Below, one piece after another: positions 38,959 to 47,149 of a DNA stretch of 64,000 nt. Source of the stretch: Astrobacterium formosum (GTDB taxonomy: Bacteria > Pseudomonadota > Alphaproteobacteria > Rhizobiales > Xanthobacteraceae); contig JAVDCA010000004.1 in the NCBI GenBank assembly GCA_030848545.1, positions 1-64,000 of the forward strand, given 5' to 3'. The notes under the pieces are model-generated. The model was not told the origin of the DNA and did not search any database. It saw only the letters and a list, made by a program, of their open reading frames with translations. Both the position numbers and the translations under genes were made by a program. Positions within the stretch are counted from its first letter, which is position 1, and the number at the start of each line of letters is the position of its first letter.

Positions 38959-39585
38959 TCAGGCGGCGCGGTTCTGCCCGGCCGCATCCGGAAGGTCGAA
39001 CACGGCCATCTGGCTTGCGCCGCCCAATTGTGGATGCCGCCCGGCGATGTCCTCGCAGCGGACCTCGTATTCCTGTCGCTGTGCCACGCCCTTCGCCCAT
39101 CGCCGGAAGCGGCCGCGGTCCCATTCGAAGCGGTGATCCGGATGCCGGAAGCGGTGTGTTGGCACGCCGAGCAGGCCATTGAACTCGGCGTTCGGCGTGG
39201 TGATTATCACCGTCCGCGGCCGCAGGGAGCCGAGCACGGAACGTTCGAGCCGCCCCAATCGATCCGCATCGAGATGCTCGATGGTCTCAACGAGCACCGC
39301 GCAGTCGAACCCTTTTAGGCGCGCTGGCAGTTCGAGCAGCGACCCGTGCACGAGTTCCACATGACAGGTGCGGCCACATTGTCCTTGCTCCAGTCGGTCT
39401 TGCAGACGGGCAAGCGAGCGGGCGCACAGGTCGACCCCGACGAGCCGAACCGCTCCAGCCTCGTCCGCCAGCCGGGCGATCAGATCGCCCTCGCCGCATC
39501 CCAGATCCAGAATCGAGCGCACGCCGCGCTCCCGGATGACGTTCCGTACCGCCTCCAGGCGCTGTTGATGCAGCCAAGTGGTCAC
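38959..39585 (-). CDS. stand-alone Hen1-like RNA 3'-terminal 2'-O-methyltransferase
   Basis: 208 residues. N-terminal LHQQRLEAVRNVIRERG leads into motif I ILDLGCGEGDLIARLAD. The block VLVETIEHLDADRLGRLERSVLG, followed by IITTPNAEFN and FRHPDHRFEWDRGRFRRW, matches the bacterial Hen1 methyltransferase domain. Candidate metal ligands are Glu, Glu and His of ETIEH plus a His of the HPDH pair. Hen1 adds a 2'-O-methyl at RNA 3' ends, usually beside PNKP in RNA repair. Here no PNKP or Hen1 N-terminal domain is visible, so the role is uncertain. Confidence 0.75.
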   Translation of the reverse strand: MTTWLHQQRLEAVRNVIRERGVRSILDLGCGEGDLIARLADEAGAVRLVGVDLCARSLARLQDRLEQGQCGRTCHVELVHGSLLELPARLKGFDCAVLVETIEHLDADRLGRLERSVLGSLRPRTVIITTPNAEFNGLLGVPTHRFRHPDHRFEWDRGRFRRWAKGVAQRQEYEVRCEDIAGRHPQLGGASQMAVFDLPDAAGQNRAA

Positions 39586-39717
39586 GCCAATCCTCCCTGT
39601 TTGCGCGTGACGGCGAGGCCTCGCGGATAAAGCAATTATGCGCTGTAGTTAGCAAAGCGAGAACGGTTTGTGTAGGTACGAGGAGGGTTCGGCACGATTG
39701 CGGCCGGCCTCATCCGC

Positions 39718-39960
39718 ATGCTGCGCACCTTGCCACGGATTTTGGTCGGCGCGACGCGCTATGTCAAAGGGCTCTGCGAGGGCAACGAGGCCGAAGGCAA
39801 GTGCGCGCTCGAAGAAGCGCTTGCCAGCGGCATCAATGCCATCCACTCCAGCAACGAGTACGGGACGCGATGGGCGACCGGCGCCGTGCTCGAGAATCTT
39901 CCGAGGCGTTTCGATGTTCATCACATCACGACGGCGCTTGTTGCCGACGCGGACGTAGGG
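39718..39960 (+). pseudogene. aldo/keto reductase, N-terminal fragment
   Basis: The frame from about 39718 reads RILVGATRYVKGLCEGNEAEGKC, then ALEEALASGINAIHSSNEYG, then TRWATGAVLENLPRRFDVHHI. This resembles the first quarter of an aldo/keto reductase, with the conserved helix preceding a GIN..D/S.. strand and the YG motif. After VHHI the similarity ends and the frame runs into unrelated sequence, so the remaining barrel and its Lys and His are missing. It is a remnant rather than a functional gene. Confidence 0.5.
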
Positions 39961-40100
39961 GAGGGCAGCGCAACCGGCGGCGGAATCAGAAGATTCTCAG
40001 TCCTGCTCGGACGGCCTCCACTATGCCTGCAGGGCGATGAATCCGGAGCCGCGGGCCGACCGAAAAATTCTGCAACCCGCCTTCGACCGTCAGCGGTGGA

Positions 40101-40478
40101 TCACTTGTCCCTGCATGGTTGGGGACGCACCCTCATTCCGGCAAGGCGTTTTGCGTCCCCGACAATCGCGGCATCGGTCTCGATATCGCGGAGCGTGATC
40201 GCGAGAACGCCGTCGAGCCATGCCGCAGCCTCGTGTTCGAGGCCATACAGCACCCATTGGGCGTTACGGCGCATCCGCACAAGCTCGACATTCCGCAGTA
40301 CCGCAAGATGCTTGGAAATCTTCGGCTGCGGCAGCGACAGGGCGTGGGTCATTTCGCAGACGCACAATTCTCCATGTTTGTGGATCAACGCCAACAGCCG
40401 CAGCCGGATGGGGTCCGATAGGGCGGCCATCCGGGCGCAGGCTGAATCGACATCCATGGTACCGATCGTCATCGTCAC
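40101..40478 (-). CDS. arsR: ArsR-family metalloregulator
   Basis: 125 residues. A winged helix (SDPIRLRLLALIHKHGELCVCEMTHAL, then PQPKISKHLAVLRNVELVRMRR) carries the ELCVCEM metal-binding CxC motif on the recognition helix region, as in As(III)/Sb(III)-sensing ArsR. The start is GTG at 40478, overlapping the stop of the preceding gene by four bases (GTGA). It is the second gene of a two-gene minus-strand operon, read away from arsRC. Confidence 0.9.
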   Translation of the reverse strand: MTMTIGTMDVDSACARMAALSDPIRLRLLALIHKHGELCVCEMTHALSLPQPKISKHLAVLRNVELVRMRRNAQWVLYGLEHEAAAWLDGVLAITLRDIETDAAIVGDAKRLAGMRVRPQPCRDK

Positions 40479-41242
40479 GGGGTGAGCTTGGCGTAAAGCG
40501 GTTCCAGGCGCGCACGGTAGATGGCGGCGATCGCCGCCTCGTCAGCCCCCAACGGCTTGACTGGGACGAGATCAAAGACCTGTTGGGGCGGCAGGTCGGA
40601 TTCCAGCAGTGTCGCAACGGCGCCATGCGCCATCTTGGCGACGGCATGCCGGGCCGCGGCGTCCGACAACCCGAATTCAATGCCCAGCGTGTGCAGCAAT
40701 TCCAACTGGAACCAGAGATAGGTCGGTCCCATCGCGCTGATCAACGCATAGGCCTCGATCGTCTCCTCGGCGACCTCCGGGCAATCGCCGAGCGGGCTAA
40801 GAAGTTCGATCAGGCCTCGGCGGCTGTCGGCATCGAGTCCGTCCGCAAAGGCGATCGGGTTGTACCCCCGGTCGATGATCGACGGCGCATTGGGATTCTG
40901 CCGCGCGATCCTGGCGAATCCGCCCAGCATGTCGGTCAGATTTTCAAAGCGCAATTTCGGCATCAGCGACAGCAGGATGGCATCCTTGCGCAGGTGAGGC
41001 GCCAGCGCCGGCAGCACCTCGCCCGCCGCCGGTGGGTGCACGGCGACGATGACCACATCCTGCGCCGCGGCTGCGGCCCTGTCGGACACCCGCACGGATG
41101 GGAAGACCGAAGCCAACCCTTCGGCTTTCGCCTTGTCGATGTCGTAGACGATGATGCGGTCCGGCACCTTGCCGGCTCGCGACCAGCCCTCGATCATGAT
41201 TCGCGCAATCCGGCCGGCGCCGACGAAGCCGATGGCCTTCAT
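40475..41242 (-). CDS. pyrroline-5-carboxylate-reductase-like NAD(P)-dependent protein
   Basis: 255 residues. N-terminal GFVGAGRIARIMIEGW is the NAD(P)-binding fold. LLSLMPKLRFENL, PNAPSIIDRGYNP and the C-terminal helical domain with TYLWFQLELLHTLGIEFGL match the P5CR/ProC family. It is translationally coupled to an arsR and divergent from arsRC, so it is more likely a detoxification accessory or an atypical reductase than the proline enzyme. The substrate is unknown. Confidence 0.78.
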   Translation of the reverse strand: MKAIGFVGAGRIARIMIEGWSRAGKVPDRIIVYDIDKAKAEGLASVFPSVRVSDRAAAAAQDVVIVAVHPPAAGEVLPALAPHLRKDAILLSLMPKLRFENLTDMLGGFARIARQNPNAPSIIDRGYNPIAFADGLDADSRRGLIELLSPLGDCPEVAEETIEAYALISAMGPTYLWFQLELLHTLGIEFGLSDAAARHAVAKMAHGAVATLLESDLPPQQVFDLVPVKPLGADEAAIAAIYRARLEPLYAKLTP

Positions 41243-41280
41243 GGGACTCTCCTTTTGCCGTTGGGAATATCCTGACGAAC

Positions 41281-41322
41281 GTATATGCGTATACGCGGAT
41301 ATGCGCGAGTCAGCATATATGC
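41281..41322. promoter_or_regulatory. candidate ArsR operator between divergent ars units
   Basis: The palindrome GCGTATACGC at 41287-41296, the half-site ATATGCGC at 41299-41306 and the palindrome GCATATATGC at 41313-41322 lie close together. They sit in the 244-base region between the P5CR-like gene and the arsR-arsC fusion, and the ATGCGC core recurs upstream of the second arsR. ArsR-type repressors bind such AT-containing palindromes. Binding is inferred. Confidence 0.5.
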
Positions 41323-41486
41323 GGATTAAAGCCTGGCGACCTGAGATTCCATGCCGCCATCGTCATCGGCCTGTCATCATCCGCGGCTAATATGTCGATG
41401 ATCGTCGAAATATCGACGAAGAGTCCGGCGCCGAAAAGAACAATTGGCGCCGCATCCGCCACCGTCGGCACTTCGCCGGAATTCGC

Positions 41487-42356
41487 ATGTCCAGAAACGC
41501 CGATACATCCGACGCGATCGAAACTTTGAGTGCGCTGGCGCAGACGACGCGACTGGCGACCATCCGTCATCTTCTGACCGAGCACCCGAAGAGCCTGTCG
41601 GCCGGCGAGATCGCGCGCCGTTGCGGCGTCCCCCACAACACCCTGTCGACGCATCTTGCTTCACTGATCGGCGTCGGCCTGATCACAGTCGAGCGACAGG
41701 GGCGGACGATGAACTATCGCGCCGATGTCAGAAAATTCCGCGACCTGATCAGGTTCCTGACGCGCGACTGCTGCAACGGGCGTCCGGATTTGTGCGGCGA
41801 TCTCGCACGAATGATCCCGAACGAGGTCGAAGACATAGAGGAGACGACCATGACGGCAGCCTTCAACGTCCTGTTCCTGTGTACCCGCAATTCCGCCCGG
41901 TCGATCATGGCGGAAGCATTGATGCAGAAGACCGGCAGCGGCCGGTTCAATGCCTACTCGGCCGGCTCGGATCCGGCCGCGGAGCCGATGCCGGAGGTGA
42001 TCGATAGGCTGACGAAGCTCGGCCATGACGTGACGAACCTGCGCTGCAAGTCGTGGCACGAGTTCACCGGTCCGACGGCGCCGCGCATGGACTTCATCAT
42101 CGCGCTTTGCGACACGCTGGACGGGCAAATCTGTCCGGATTTCGGCGACCGCGTGGTGACGGCGGCATGGCCGCTGCCCGACCCGGCCAAGTTCACCGGG
42201 TCGCCGACCGAGCGCACGACGCTCCTGAATGAACTCTACGCGATGATCCGCAGGCGGCTGGAGATTTTCGTCAGCCTTCCGTTCGCATCGCTCGACAGGA
42301 TGGCACTCAAAGCCCGGCTCGACGAGATCGGCGACACGCACCGGGCTTTGCCCTGA
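41487..42356 (+). CDS. arsRC: fusion of ArsR-type regulator and arsenate reductase (LMW phosphatase fold)
   Basis: 289 residues. Residues 1-110 are a winged-helix ArsR domain ([31 protein letters not shown]) with a Cys-rich [12 protein letters not shown] tail that may bind As(III). Residues 122-289 form a low-molecular-weight tyrosine phosphatase-like arsenate reductase, with the P-loop CTRNSAR at 132-138 and further Cys downstream ([15 protein letters not shown]). An ATG at 41850 with AGAGGAG upstream lies exactly at the domain border, so free ArsC could be made too. It leads the gapdh-arsJ operon. Confidence 0.88.
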   Translation: MSRNADTSDAIETLSALAQTTRLATIRHLLTEHPKSLSAGEIARRCGVPHNTLSTHLASLIGVGLITVERQGRTMNYRADVRKFRDLIRFLTRDCCNGRPDLCGDLARMIPNEVEDIEETTMTAAFNVLFLCTRNSARSIMAEALMQKTGSGRFNAYSAGSDPAAEPMPEVIDRLTKLGHDVTNLRCKSWHEFTGPTAPRMDFIIALCDTLDGQICPDFGDRVVTAAWPLPDPAKFTGSPTERTTLLNELYAMIRRRLEIFVSLPFASLDRMALKARLDEIGDTHRALP

Positions 42357-42369
42357 AAGGATTGAGACG

Positions 42370-43413
42370 ATGGGTATCGGAATCAACGGCATGGGCCGCA
42401 TCGGGCGGTTGGCGCTGCGCGCCGCGTTCGGCGGCTTACCGCGCGCGGCCGGCGACCCGCGCGCCGGCAATCGGCTCGACGTCGTTCATCTCAACGAAGT
42501 CAAGGGCGGCGCCGCCGCGACGGCTCATCTCCTCGAATTCGACAGCATTCATGGCCGCTGGCACGGCGCCTTCGAAGCGGACGGCGAGGCCGCCGTCACG
42601 GTCGATGGTCACCGCATGGGCTTTTCCGCCGCCGCTGCGCCCAAGGACGTGGCATGGGGCGACCTCGGCTGCGACATCGTGCTCGAATGCACCGGCAAGT
42701 TCTTGGCGCCCGAACAGCTCCAGGCCTATTTCGAGCGTGGGGTGAAGCGGGTCATCGTTGCGGCGCCGGTCAAGGACGAGCGTGCCGTCAACATCGTCGT
42801 CGGCGTCAACGACCGGCTCTACGATCCCGAACGTCACCGGTTGCTGACCGCAGCCTCCTGCACCACCAACTGCCTCGCACCGGTCGTCAAGGTCGTTCAC
42901 GAGGCGATCGGCATCCGCCACGGCCAGATCACCACCATCCACAATCCCACCAACACCAATGTGGTGGTCGATGCGCCGCACAGGGATTTGCGCCGCGCCC
43001 GCTCGGCGATGCTGTCGATGCAGCCGACCACGACCGGCAGCGCCACCGCCATCGCGCTGATCTACCCGGAGCTCAAGGGCAAGCTCAACGGGCATGCGGT
43101 TCGCATTCCGGTACTGAACGCCAGTCTGACCGACTGCGTGTTTGAACTGCAACGTGCGACCACCGTCGCGGAGGTCAACGACCTGTTCGCCTCGGCCGCC
43201 AAGGGTCCGCTCGCCGGCATTCTCGGCATCGAGCATCGGCCGCTGGTGTCGGCCGACTATACCAACGACACCCGCAGCGCGATCGTCGATGCGCCGAGCA
43301 CCATGCTGACCGACGAGACCTTGCTGAAGGTCTATGCCTGGTACGACAACGAAGTCGGCTATGCCTGCCGCATGGTCGATTTGGCCAATATCGTTCTGCG
43401 GGCAGGGGTGTGA
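42370..43413 (+). CDS. gapdh: type I glyceraldehyde-3-phosphate dehydrogenase of the arsenate efflux pathway
   Basis: 347 residues. [15 protein letters not shown] binds NAD, and the catalytic Cys164 lies in [11 protein letters not shown]. The later [13 protein letters not shown] segment is also conserved. Directly adjacent to ArsJ, it is expected to form 1-arseno-3-phosphoglycerate from arsenate and G3P. The gene stop overlaps the ArsJ start (TGATG), and it follows arsRC by 13 bases. The call as the ArsJ partner is from context. Sequence alone shows only GAPDH. Confidence 0.92.
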   Translation: MGIGINGMGRIGRLALRAAFGGLPRAAGDPRAGNRLDVVHLNEVKGGAAATAHLLEFDSIHGRWHGAFEADGEAAVTVDGHRMGFSAAAAPKDVAWGDLGCDIVLECTGKFLAPEQLQAYFERGVKRVIVAAPVKDERAVNIVVGVNDRLYDPERHRLLTAASCTTNCLAPVVKVVHEAIGIRHGQITTIHNPTNTNVVVDAPHRDLRRARSAMLSMQPTTTGSATAIALIYPELKGKLNGHAVRIPVLNASLTDCVFELQRATTVAEVNDLFASAAKGPLAGILGIEHRPLVSADYTNDTRSAIVDAPSTMLTDETLLKVYAWYDNEVGYACRMVDLANIVLRAGV

Positions 43414-44684
43414 TGCCGGCGCGAAACTACGCCATCGTCACCGCGTCCTATTGGGGCTTCACGCTCACGGACGGCGCGCTGCGCATGCTGGTGCTGCTGC
43501 ATTTCTTTCGGCTCGGTTACACGCCGTTCACGCTCGCCTTCCTGTTTCTCCTGTACGAGGCCGCCGGCATCGCCGCCAATCTCGGCGGCGGCTGGCTCGC
43601 CGCCCGGTTCGGCATTGCGCGCATGCTCGCGGTCGGCCAGTCGTTGCAGATTGCCGGCCTCGTCATGCTGTCGGGTCTCGATCCGGCCTGGAGTGCCGCA
43701 GTCTCCGTCGTCTGGGTGGTGGTCGCGCAGGGCATCGCCGGTGTCGCCAAGGACGTCACCAAGACGGCCTCCAAGTCGGCCATCAAGGCGACGTCGAGCG
43801 AGGGCAGGGGGCAGTTGTTCCGCTGGGTCGCGTGGTTCACCGGCTCCAAGAACGCCATGAAGGGGATCGGCTTCTTCGTCGGCGGCCTGCTGCTCGATGT
43901 GGCCGGCTTTCGCCCCGCCCTGTGGCTGCTGGCGGGGCTCCTGGTGATCATCCTGGCGGCCGGCCTCGTCCTGCTGCCGCGCGAACTCGGCAAGGCCAAG
44001 TCGTCCAGGACCGTCAAGGAGCTGTTCGGCAAATCCCGCGGCGTCAATCTGCTCGCAGCCGCCCGCATCTTCATGTTCGGCGCCCGCGACGTCTGGTTCG
44101 TCGTCGGCCTGCCGGTGTTCCTCTATGCCAACGGGTGGCGTTTTTTCGAAGTCGGCGGCTTTCTCGCCGCCTGGACCATCGCCTATGGGGGCATTCAGGC
44201 CATCGCGCCATCGCTGGTGCGGCGCAGCACCGACGGACTGAGCCGCGAGGTGCCGGCGGCGCGTCTGTGGGCGGCCCTCCTGGTCGCGGTTCCGGTCGGT
44301 TTGGCCGCCGTCATGCAGGTGCCGGGGCTGTGGCGTCCGGATATCGTGCTGGTCATCGGTCTGGCGCTGTTCGGACTGCCTTTCGCGGTCAATTCGTCGC
44401 TGCACTCCTATCTGATCCTCGCCTACGCCGGATCGGAAAAGGCGGCTGAAGACGTCGGCTTCTACTATGCCGCCAATGCGACCGGCCGGCTGCTGGGCAT
44501 CGTCCTGTCGGGGCTGCTCTACCAGTTCGGCGGCATGACGGCCTGTCTGGTCGGCTCGGCGGTGATGCTGGCGATCTGCTGGCTGGTCACGTTCCTGCTG
44601 CCGGCATCGGTTCGATCGGCGACGAACGAGCGCGAGACGGGCGAGGCCGGCGCCTCTCGCAAGCGCGAGCAGAATTCACGATAG
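43413..44684 (+). CDS. arsJ: organoarsenical major facilitator exporter ArsJ
   Basis: 423 residues with about 12 hydrophobic segments and MFS-like loops (LGGGWLAARFGIARML, SKSAIKATSSEGRGQLFRWV). Its start directly overlaps the GAPDH stop. ArsJ exports 1-arseno-3-phosphoglycerate, which then breaks down outside to arsenate, giving As(V) resistance. Identity as ArsJ rather than a generic MFS protein depends on the overlapping gapdh neighbour and the arsRC start of the operon. The C-terminal 25 residues are charged. Confidence 0.88.
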   Translation: MPARNYAIVTASYWGFTLTDGALRMLVLLHFFRLGYTPFTLAFLFLLYEAAGIAANLGGGWLAARFGIARMLAVGQSLQIAGLVMLSGLDPAWSAAVSVVWVVVAQGIAGVAKDVTKTASKSAIKATSSEGRGQLFRWVAWFTGSKNAMKGIGFFVGGLLLDVAGFRPALWLLAGLLVIILAAGLVLLPRELGKAKSSRTVKELFGKSRGVNLLAAARIFMFGARDVWFVVGLPVFLYANGWRFFEVGGFLAAWTIAYGGIQAIAPSLVRRSTDGLSREVPAARLWAALLVAVPVGLAAVMQVPGLWRPDIVLVIGLALFGLPFAVNSSLHSYLILAYAGSEKAAEDVGFYYAANATGRLLGIVLSGLLYQFGGMTACLVGSAVMLAICWLVTFLLPASVRSATNERETGEAGASRKREQNSR

Positions 44685-44724
44685 CGGATTTTCTGCGGCT
44701 GCACGCTCGCCGGCAGCGCACTGT

Positions 44725-44865
44725 ATGTATCGGTATGTTTCGACTTATAGATTTGTATCGCGCCAGCGGCGAAGCCTGAGTGCTTTGGCTCAGGCGACGC
44801 GCCTGTCGGTGTTCCGCCGCCTCGTCAAAGCGCATCCGGACGAAATCGCTGCCAGCGAGGTACCG
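44725..44865 (+). pseudogene. ArsR-type regulator fragment
   Basis: The frame contains SLSALAQATRLSVFRRLVKAHPDEIAASEVP. This closely parallels the N-terminus of the ArsR domain in the arsRC fusion ([31 protein letters not shown]). The helix-turn-helix does not follow, and the frame turns to unrelated sequence near 44865. It is a truncated duplicate left between arsJ and the next arsR. Confidence 0.6.
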
Positions 44866-44897
44866 GCAGGAATCCCCTTGCCGACGGCGATTGATTG

Positions 44898-44921
44898 GCG
44901 CATATTTGCGCTCATGCGCAT
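44898..44921 (+). promoter_or_regulatory. candidate ArsR operator upstream of the second arsR operon
   Basis: GCGCATAT and ATGCGCAT half-sites lie within 44898-44921, 16 bases before the arsR start. GCGCATAT is the exact reverse complement of ATATGCGC at 41299-41306 in the divergent ars intergenic region. The shared word suggests a common or related ArsR repressor. Binding is inferred from position and shared sequence. Confidence 0.5.
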
Positions 44922-44937
44922 AAGCGGAGCATAGCAC

Positions 44938-45231
44938 ATGGACGCCGTGCAGATCCTGACCGCCCTCGCCGAGCCGACGCGGCTGGCCGCGATCCGGCTG
45001 TTGTGGGACGGCCGTGAACACTGCGTCTGCGAGCTGATGCAGACGTTGAAAGTGACGCAATCTCGGATGTCCCGGCACATGGGCACGCTCAAGGCGGCCG
45101 GATTGCTGACCGATCGGCGCGACGCTCAATGGGTGCGTTACAAGCGCGCGCCCGATCTCCCCGATGCGGTCGTCGCCCTGGTCGATGCCGCACTCTCGAT
45201 TTCGCCCCAATCCCAACGGCACGCCGCATGA
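44938..45231 (+). CDS. arsR: ArsR-family metalloregulator
   Basis: 97 residues. Winged helix ALAEPTRLAAIRLLWDGREHCVCELMQTLKVTQSRMSRHMGTLK with HCVCEL carrying the CxC As(III)-binding pair. The helix-turn-helix differs from the other two ArsR copies in the window, so it is a separate regulator. Its stop overlaps the ArsP-type permease start by four bases, hence co-translation with it. Confidence 0.92.
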   Translation: MDAVQILTALAEPTRLAAIRLLWDGREHCVCELMQTLKVTQSRMSRHMGTLKAAGLLTDRRDAQWVRYKRAPDLPDAVVALVDAALSISPQSQRHAA

Positions 45232-46280
45232 GCATCTGGCATCCTACCGTCAACGCCCAGACCAGCTCCGCCCGCTGGATCACGGCGACGATTGCCGCCC
45301 TGGTCGCGTGGATCCTGGTCTACAGCCAGCTTGTGCCATTTTCCGACTGGGTCGTGACGCTGCTTCCCGTCACCGCCGGCAGCAGTCTGGCGGAATCGAT
45401 CCGCTTCTTCGTCTACGATACGCCGAAGGTCCTCATGCTGCTGGTGCTCATCGTGTTCGCGATGGGCGTCGTGCGCAGTTTCTTCTCCCCGGAAAAGACC
45501 CGCGCGCTGCTCGCTGGCCGACGCCAAGGCATCGGCAATGTCCTGGCGTCGATGCTCGGAATCCTGACGCCGTTCTGCTCATGCTCGGCGGTGCCGATGT
45601 TCATCGGCTTCGTCAGTGCCGGCGTGCCGCTCGGCGTCACGTTTTCCTTCCTGATTGCCGCCCCGATGGTGAACGAAGTGGCGCTGGTGCTGCTGTTCGG
45701 CCTGATCGGCTGGAATGTGGCGCTCGCCTATCTGGGCTTCGGGCTGGCCATCGCCGTCGTGTCGGGCTGGATCATCGGCCGATTCAAGCTCGAGCACTGG
45801 CTCCAGCCGTGGGTGCGCGATATCCGCTCCGGTGTCGTCGCGCTGCCGACAACTGCCCTGTCATCGGCCGAACGCATCCATGAAGGGCTCGTGGCGGTCA
45901 GCGACATCGTCGGTCGCGTATGGATGTGGGTCATACTCGGCATTGCGGTCGGCGCAGTCATCCACGGCTATGTTCCTGATGACCTGCTCGCCTCGATCAT
46001 GGGCCGGGACGCCTGGTGGTCGGTGCCCGCCGTCGTGGTGATGGGCATTCCCATGTATTCGAACGCCGCCGGCATCATCCCGGTGATCGAGGCGCTGATC
46101 GAGAAAGGCGCGGCGATCGGAACCGTGCTCGCCTTCATGATGGCGGTCATCGCGCTCTCGCTGCCCGAAATGATCATTCTGCGCAAGGTGCTGACAATCC
46201 GACTGCTGGCCGTGTTCGTCGCGGTCGTCGGAAGCGGCATTCTTGCCGTCGGCTATCTGTTCAACGCGCTGTTCGGCTGA
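45228..46280 (+). CDS. arsP: ArsP-type permease (DUF318 family), organoarsenical efflux
   Basis: 350 residues with eight or more predicted membrane helices. The conserved GILTPFCSCSAVP segment (about residues 111-123) and the later VMGIPMYSNAAGIIPVIEALIEKG are hallmarks of the DUF318/ArsP permeases, which export trivalent methylarsenicals and related organoarsenicals. It is coupled to the upstream arsR. The substrate may be arsenite-derived or methylated arsenic. This is inferred from family plus context. Confidence 0.85.
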   Translation: MSIWHPTVNAQTSSARWITATIAALVAWILVYSQLVPFSDWVVTLLPVTAGSSLAESIRFFVYDTPKVLMLLVLIVFAMGVVRSFFSPEKTRALLAGRRQGIGNVLASMLGILTPFCSCSAVPMFIGFVSAGVPLGVTFSFLIAAPMVNEVALVLLFGLIGWNVALAYLGFGLAIAVVSGWIIGRFKLEHWLQPWVRDIRSGVVALPTTALSSAERIHEGLVAVSDIVGRVWMWVILGIAVGAVIHGYVPDDLLASIMGRDAWWSVPAVVVMGIPMYSNAAGIIPVIEALIEKGAAIGTVLAFMMAVIALSLPEMIILRKVLTIRLLAVFVAVVGSGILAVGYLFNALFG

Positions 46281-46320
46281 CCGCTCACGACGGTCAGCGA
46301 CGGCTCCATGATGAGGAACG

Positions 46321-46563
46321 ATGAAAATGCGTGACGTGAAGGTGCTGGGCCCGGGCTGCAAGCGCTGCGTGACGACGGCCGAAATGGTGCAGGCCGCCGC
46401 CGATCGGATCGGCGTGCAGGTCAATATCGAAAAGGTCACCGACTATGCGGCGATCGCGAGCTACGGCATTGCGTCGACGCCGGGCATCGTGATCGACGGC
46501 AAGGTCGTCCATGCCGGCGGCCTGCCGAAGGACGACGACATCGCGAAATGGCTGGCGGCCTAG
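46321..46563 (+). CDS. small thioredoxin-fold redox protein
   Basis: 80 residues, a minimal thioredoxin fold. The active site GPGCKRC has Cys13 and Cys16, then SYGIASTPGIVIDGKVVHAGGLPK with the cis-Pro region (STPG). It matches the small redox-active disulfide protein type that often accompanies ArsP/DUF318 permeases. GAGGAACG precedes the ATG, and it follows the permease by 40 bases. It may supply reducing power or bind arsenic, but that is inference. Confidence 0.85.
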   Translation: MKMRDVKVLGPGCKRCVTTAEMVQAAADRIGVQVNIEKVTDYAAIASYGIASTPGIVIDGKVVHAGGLPKDDDIAKWLAA

Positions 46564-46652
46564 CGCCGACTTCGGCGCAAAGAGGGCTTGCGTCAGCGCG
46601 GCGAACGGCCTGACCGCGCTTGTTCGGCGCGGCCGAGGGGGAGAACTCGACC

Positions 46653-46919
46653 ATGGACATCAAGGTCCTTGGACCGGGCTGCCGGAACTGCCGAACGCTC
46701 GCCGACCTGATCGAAGCCAAGGCCGGTGAACTCGGCATTGCGATCATGCTGGAGAGGGTCACCGACCTCTCCGTGATCGCCCAGTACGACGTGATGCGGA
46801 CGCCCGCCGTCGTGATCGATGGAAAACAGGTGCACTGCGGCGGCGTGCCGAGCGTGAAGGCCATCGTTGGATGGCTCACGGCCGCCGATGTGACGGCTTC
46901 ACACCGGCGACAGCAATAG
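46653..46919 (+). CDS. second small thioredoxin-fold redox protein
   Basis: 88 residues, a paralogue of the preceding gene. GPGCRNC has Cys10 and Cys13, and MRTPAVVIDGKQVHCGGVPS has the cis-Pro and an extra Cys not present in the first copy. The C-terminal tail (VTASHRRQQ) is charged. The extra Cys near the active site could allow a third thiol in arsenical reduction. It lies 89 bases after the first copy. Confidence 0.82.
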   Translation: MDIKVLGPGCRNCRTLADLIEAKAGELGIAIMLERVTDLSVIAQYDVMRTPAVVIDGKQVHCGGVPSVKAIVGWLTAADVTASHRRQQ

Positions 46920-47149
46920 GAGACGGGATAGGCGGCCGATTCCTGTAAATGGCGCGCGATCATACCCACAGTTGCGCCGTTTCGCCGACTTGGGGCCGGC
47001 GCTCAAATGGGCGATCCTGCTCAATGTCGGATATGTCCGGGTCGAGGGCGGCTCTGGCTTCGGGACCGGTTCGCGCCGCATCTCGTCCGCTGGTTCGCAA
47101 GGAGCACACCGTGCCTCACCGACAGGCGACTTCAGAAGGAAGAAGCGTG

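Noticed and set aside
42436-43236. 266-codon minus-strand frame opposite gapdh
   Set aside because: Antisense of a gene with the catalytic SCTTNC motif; no independent support.
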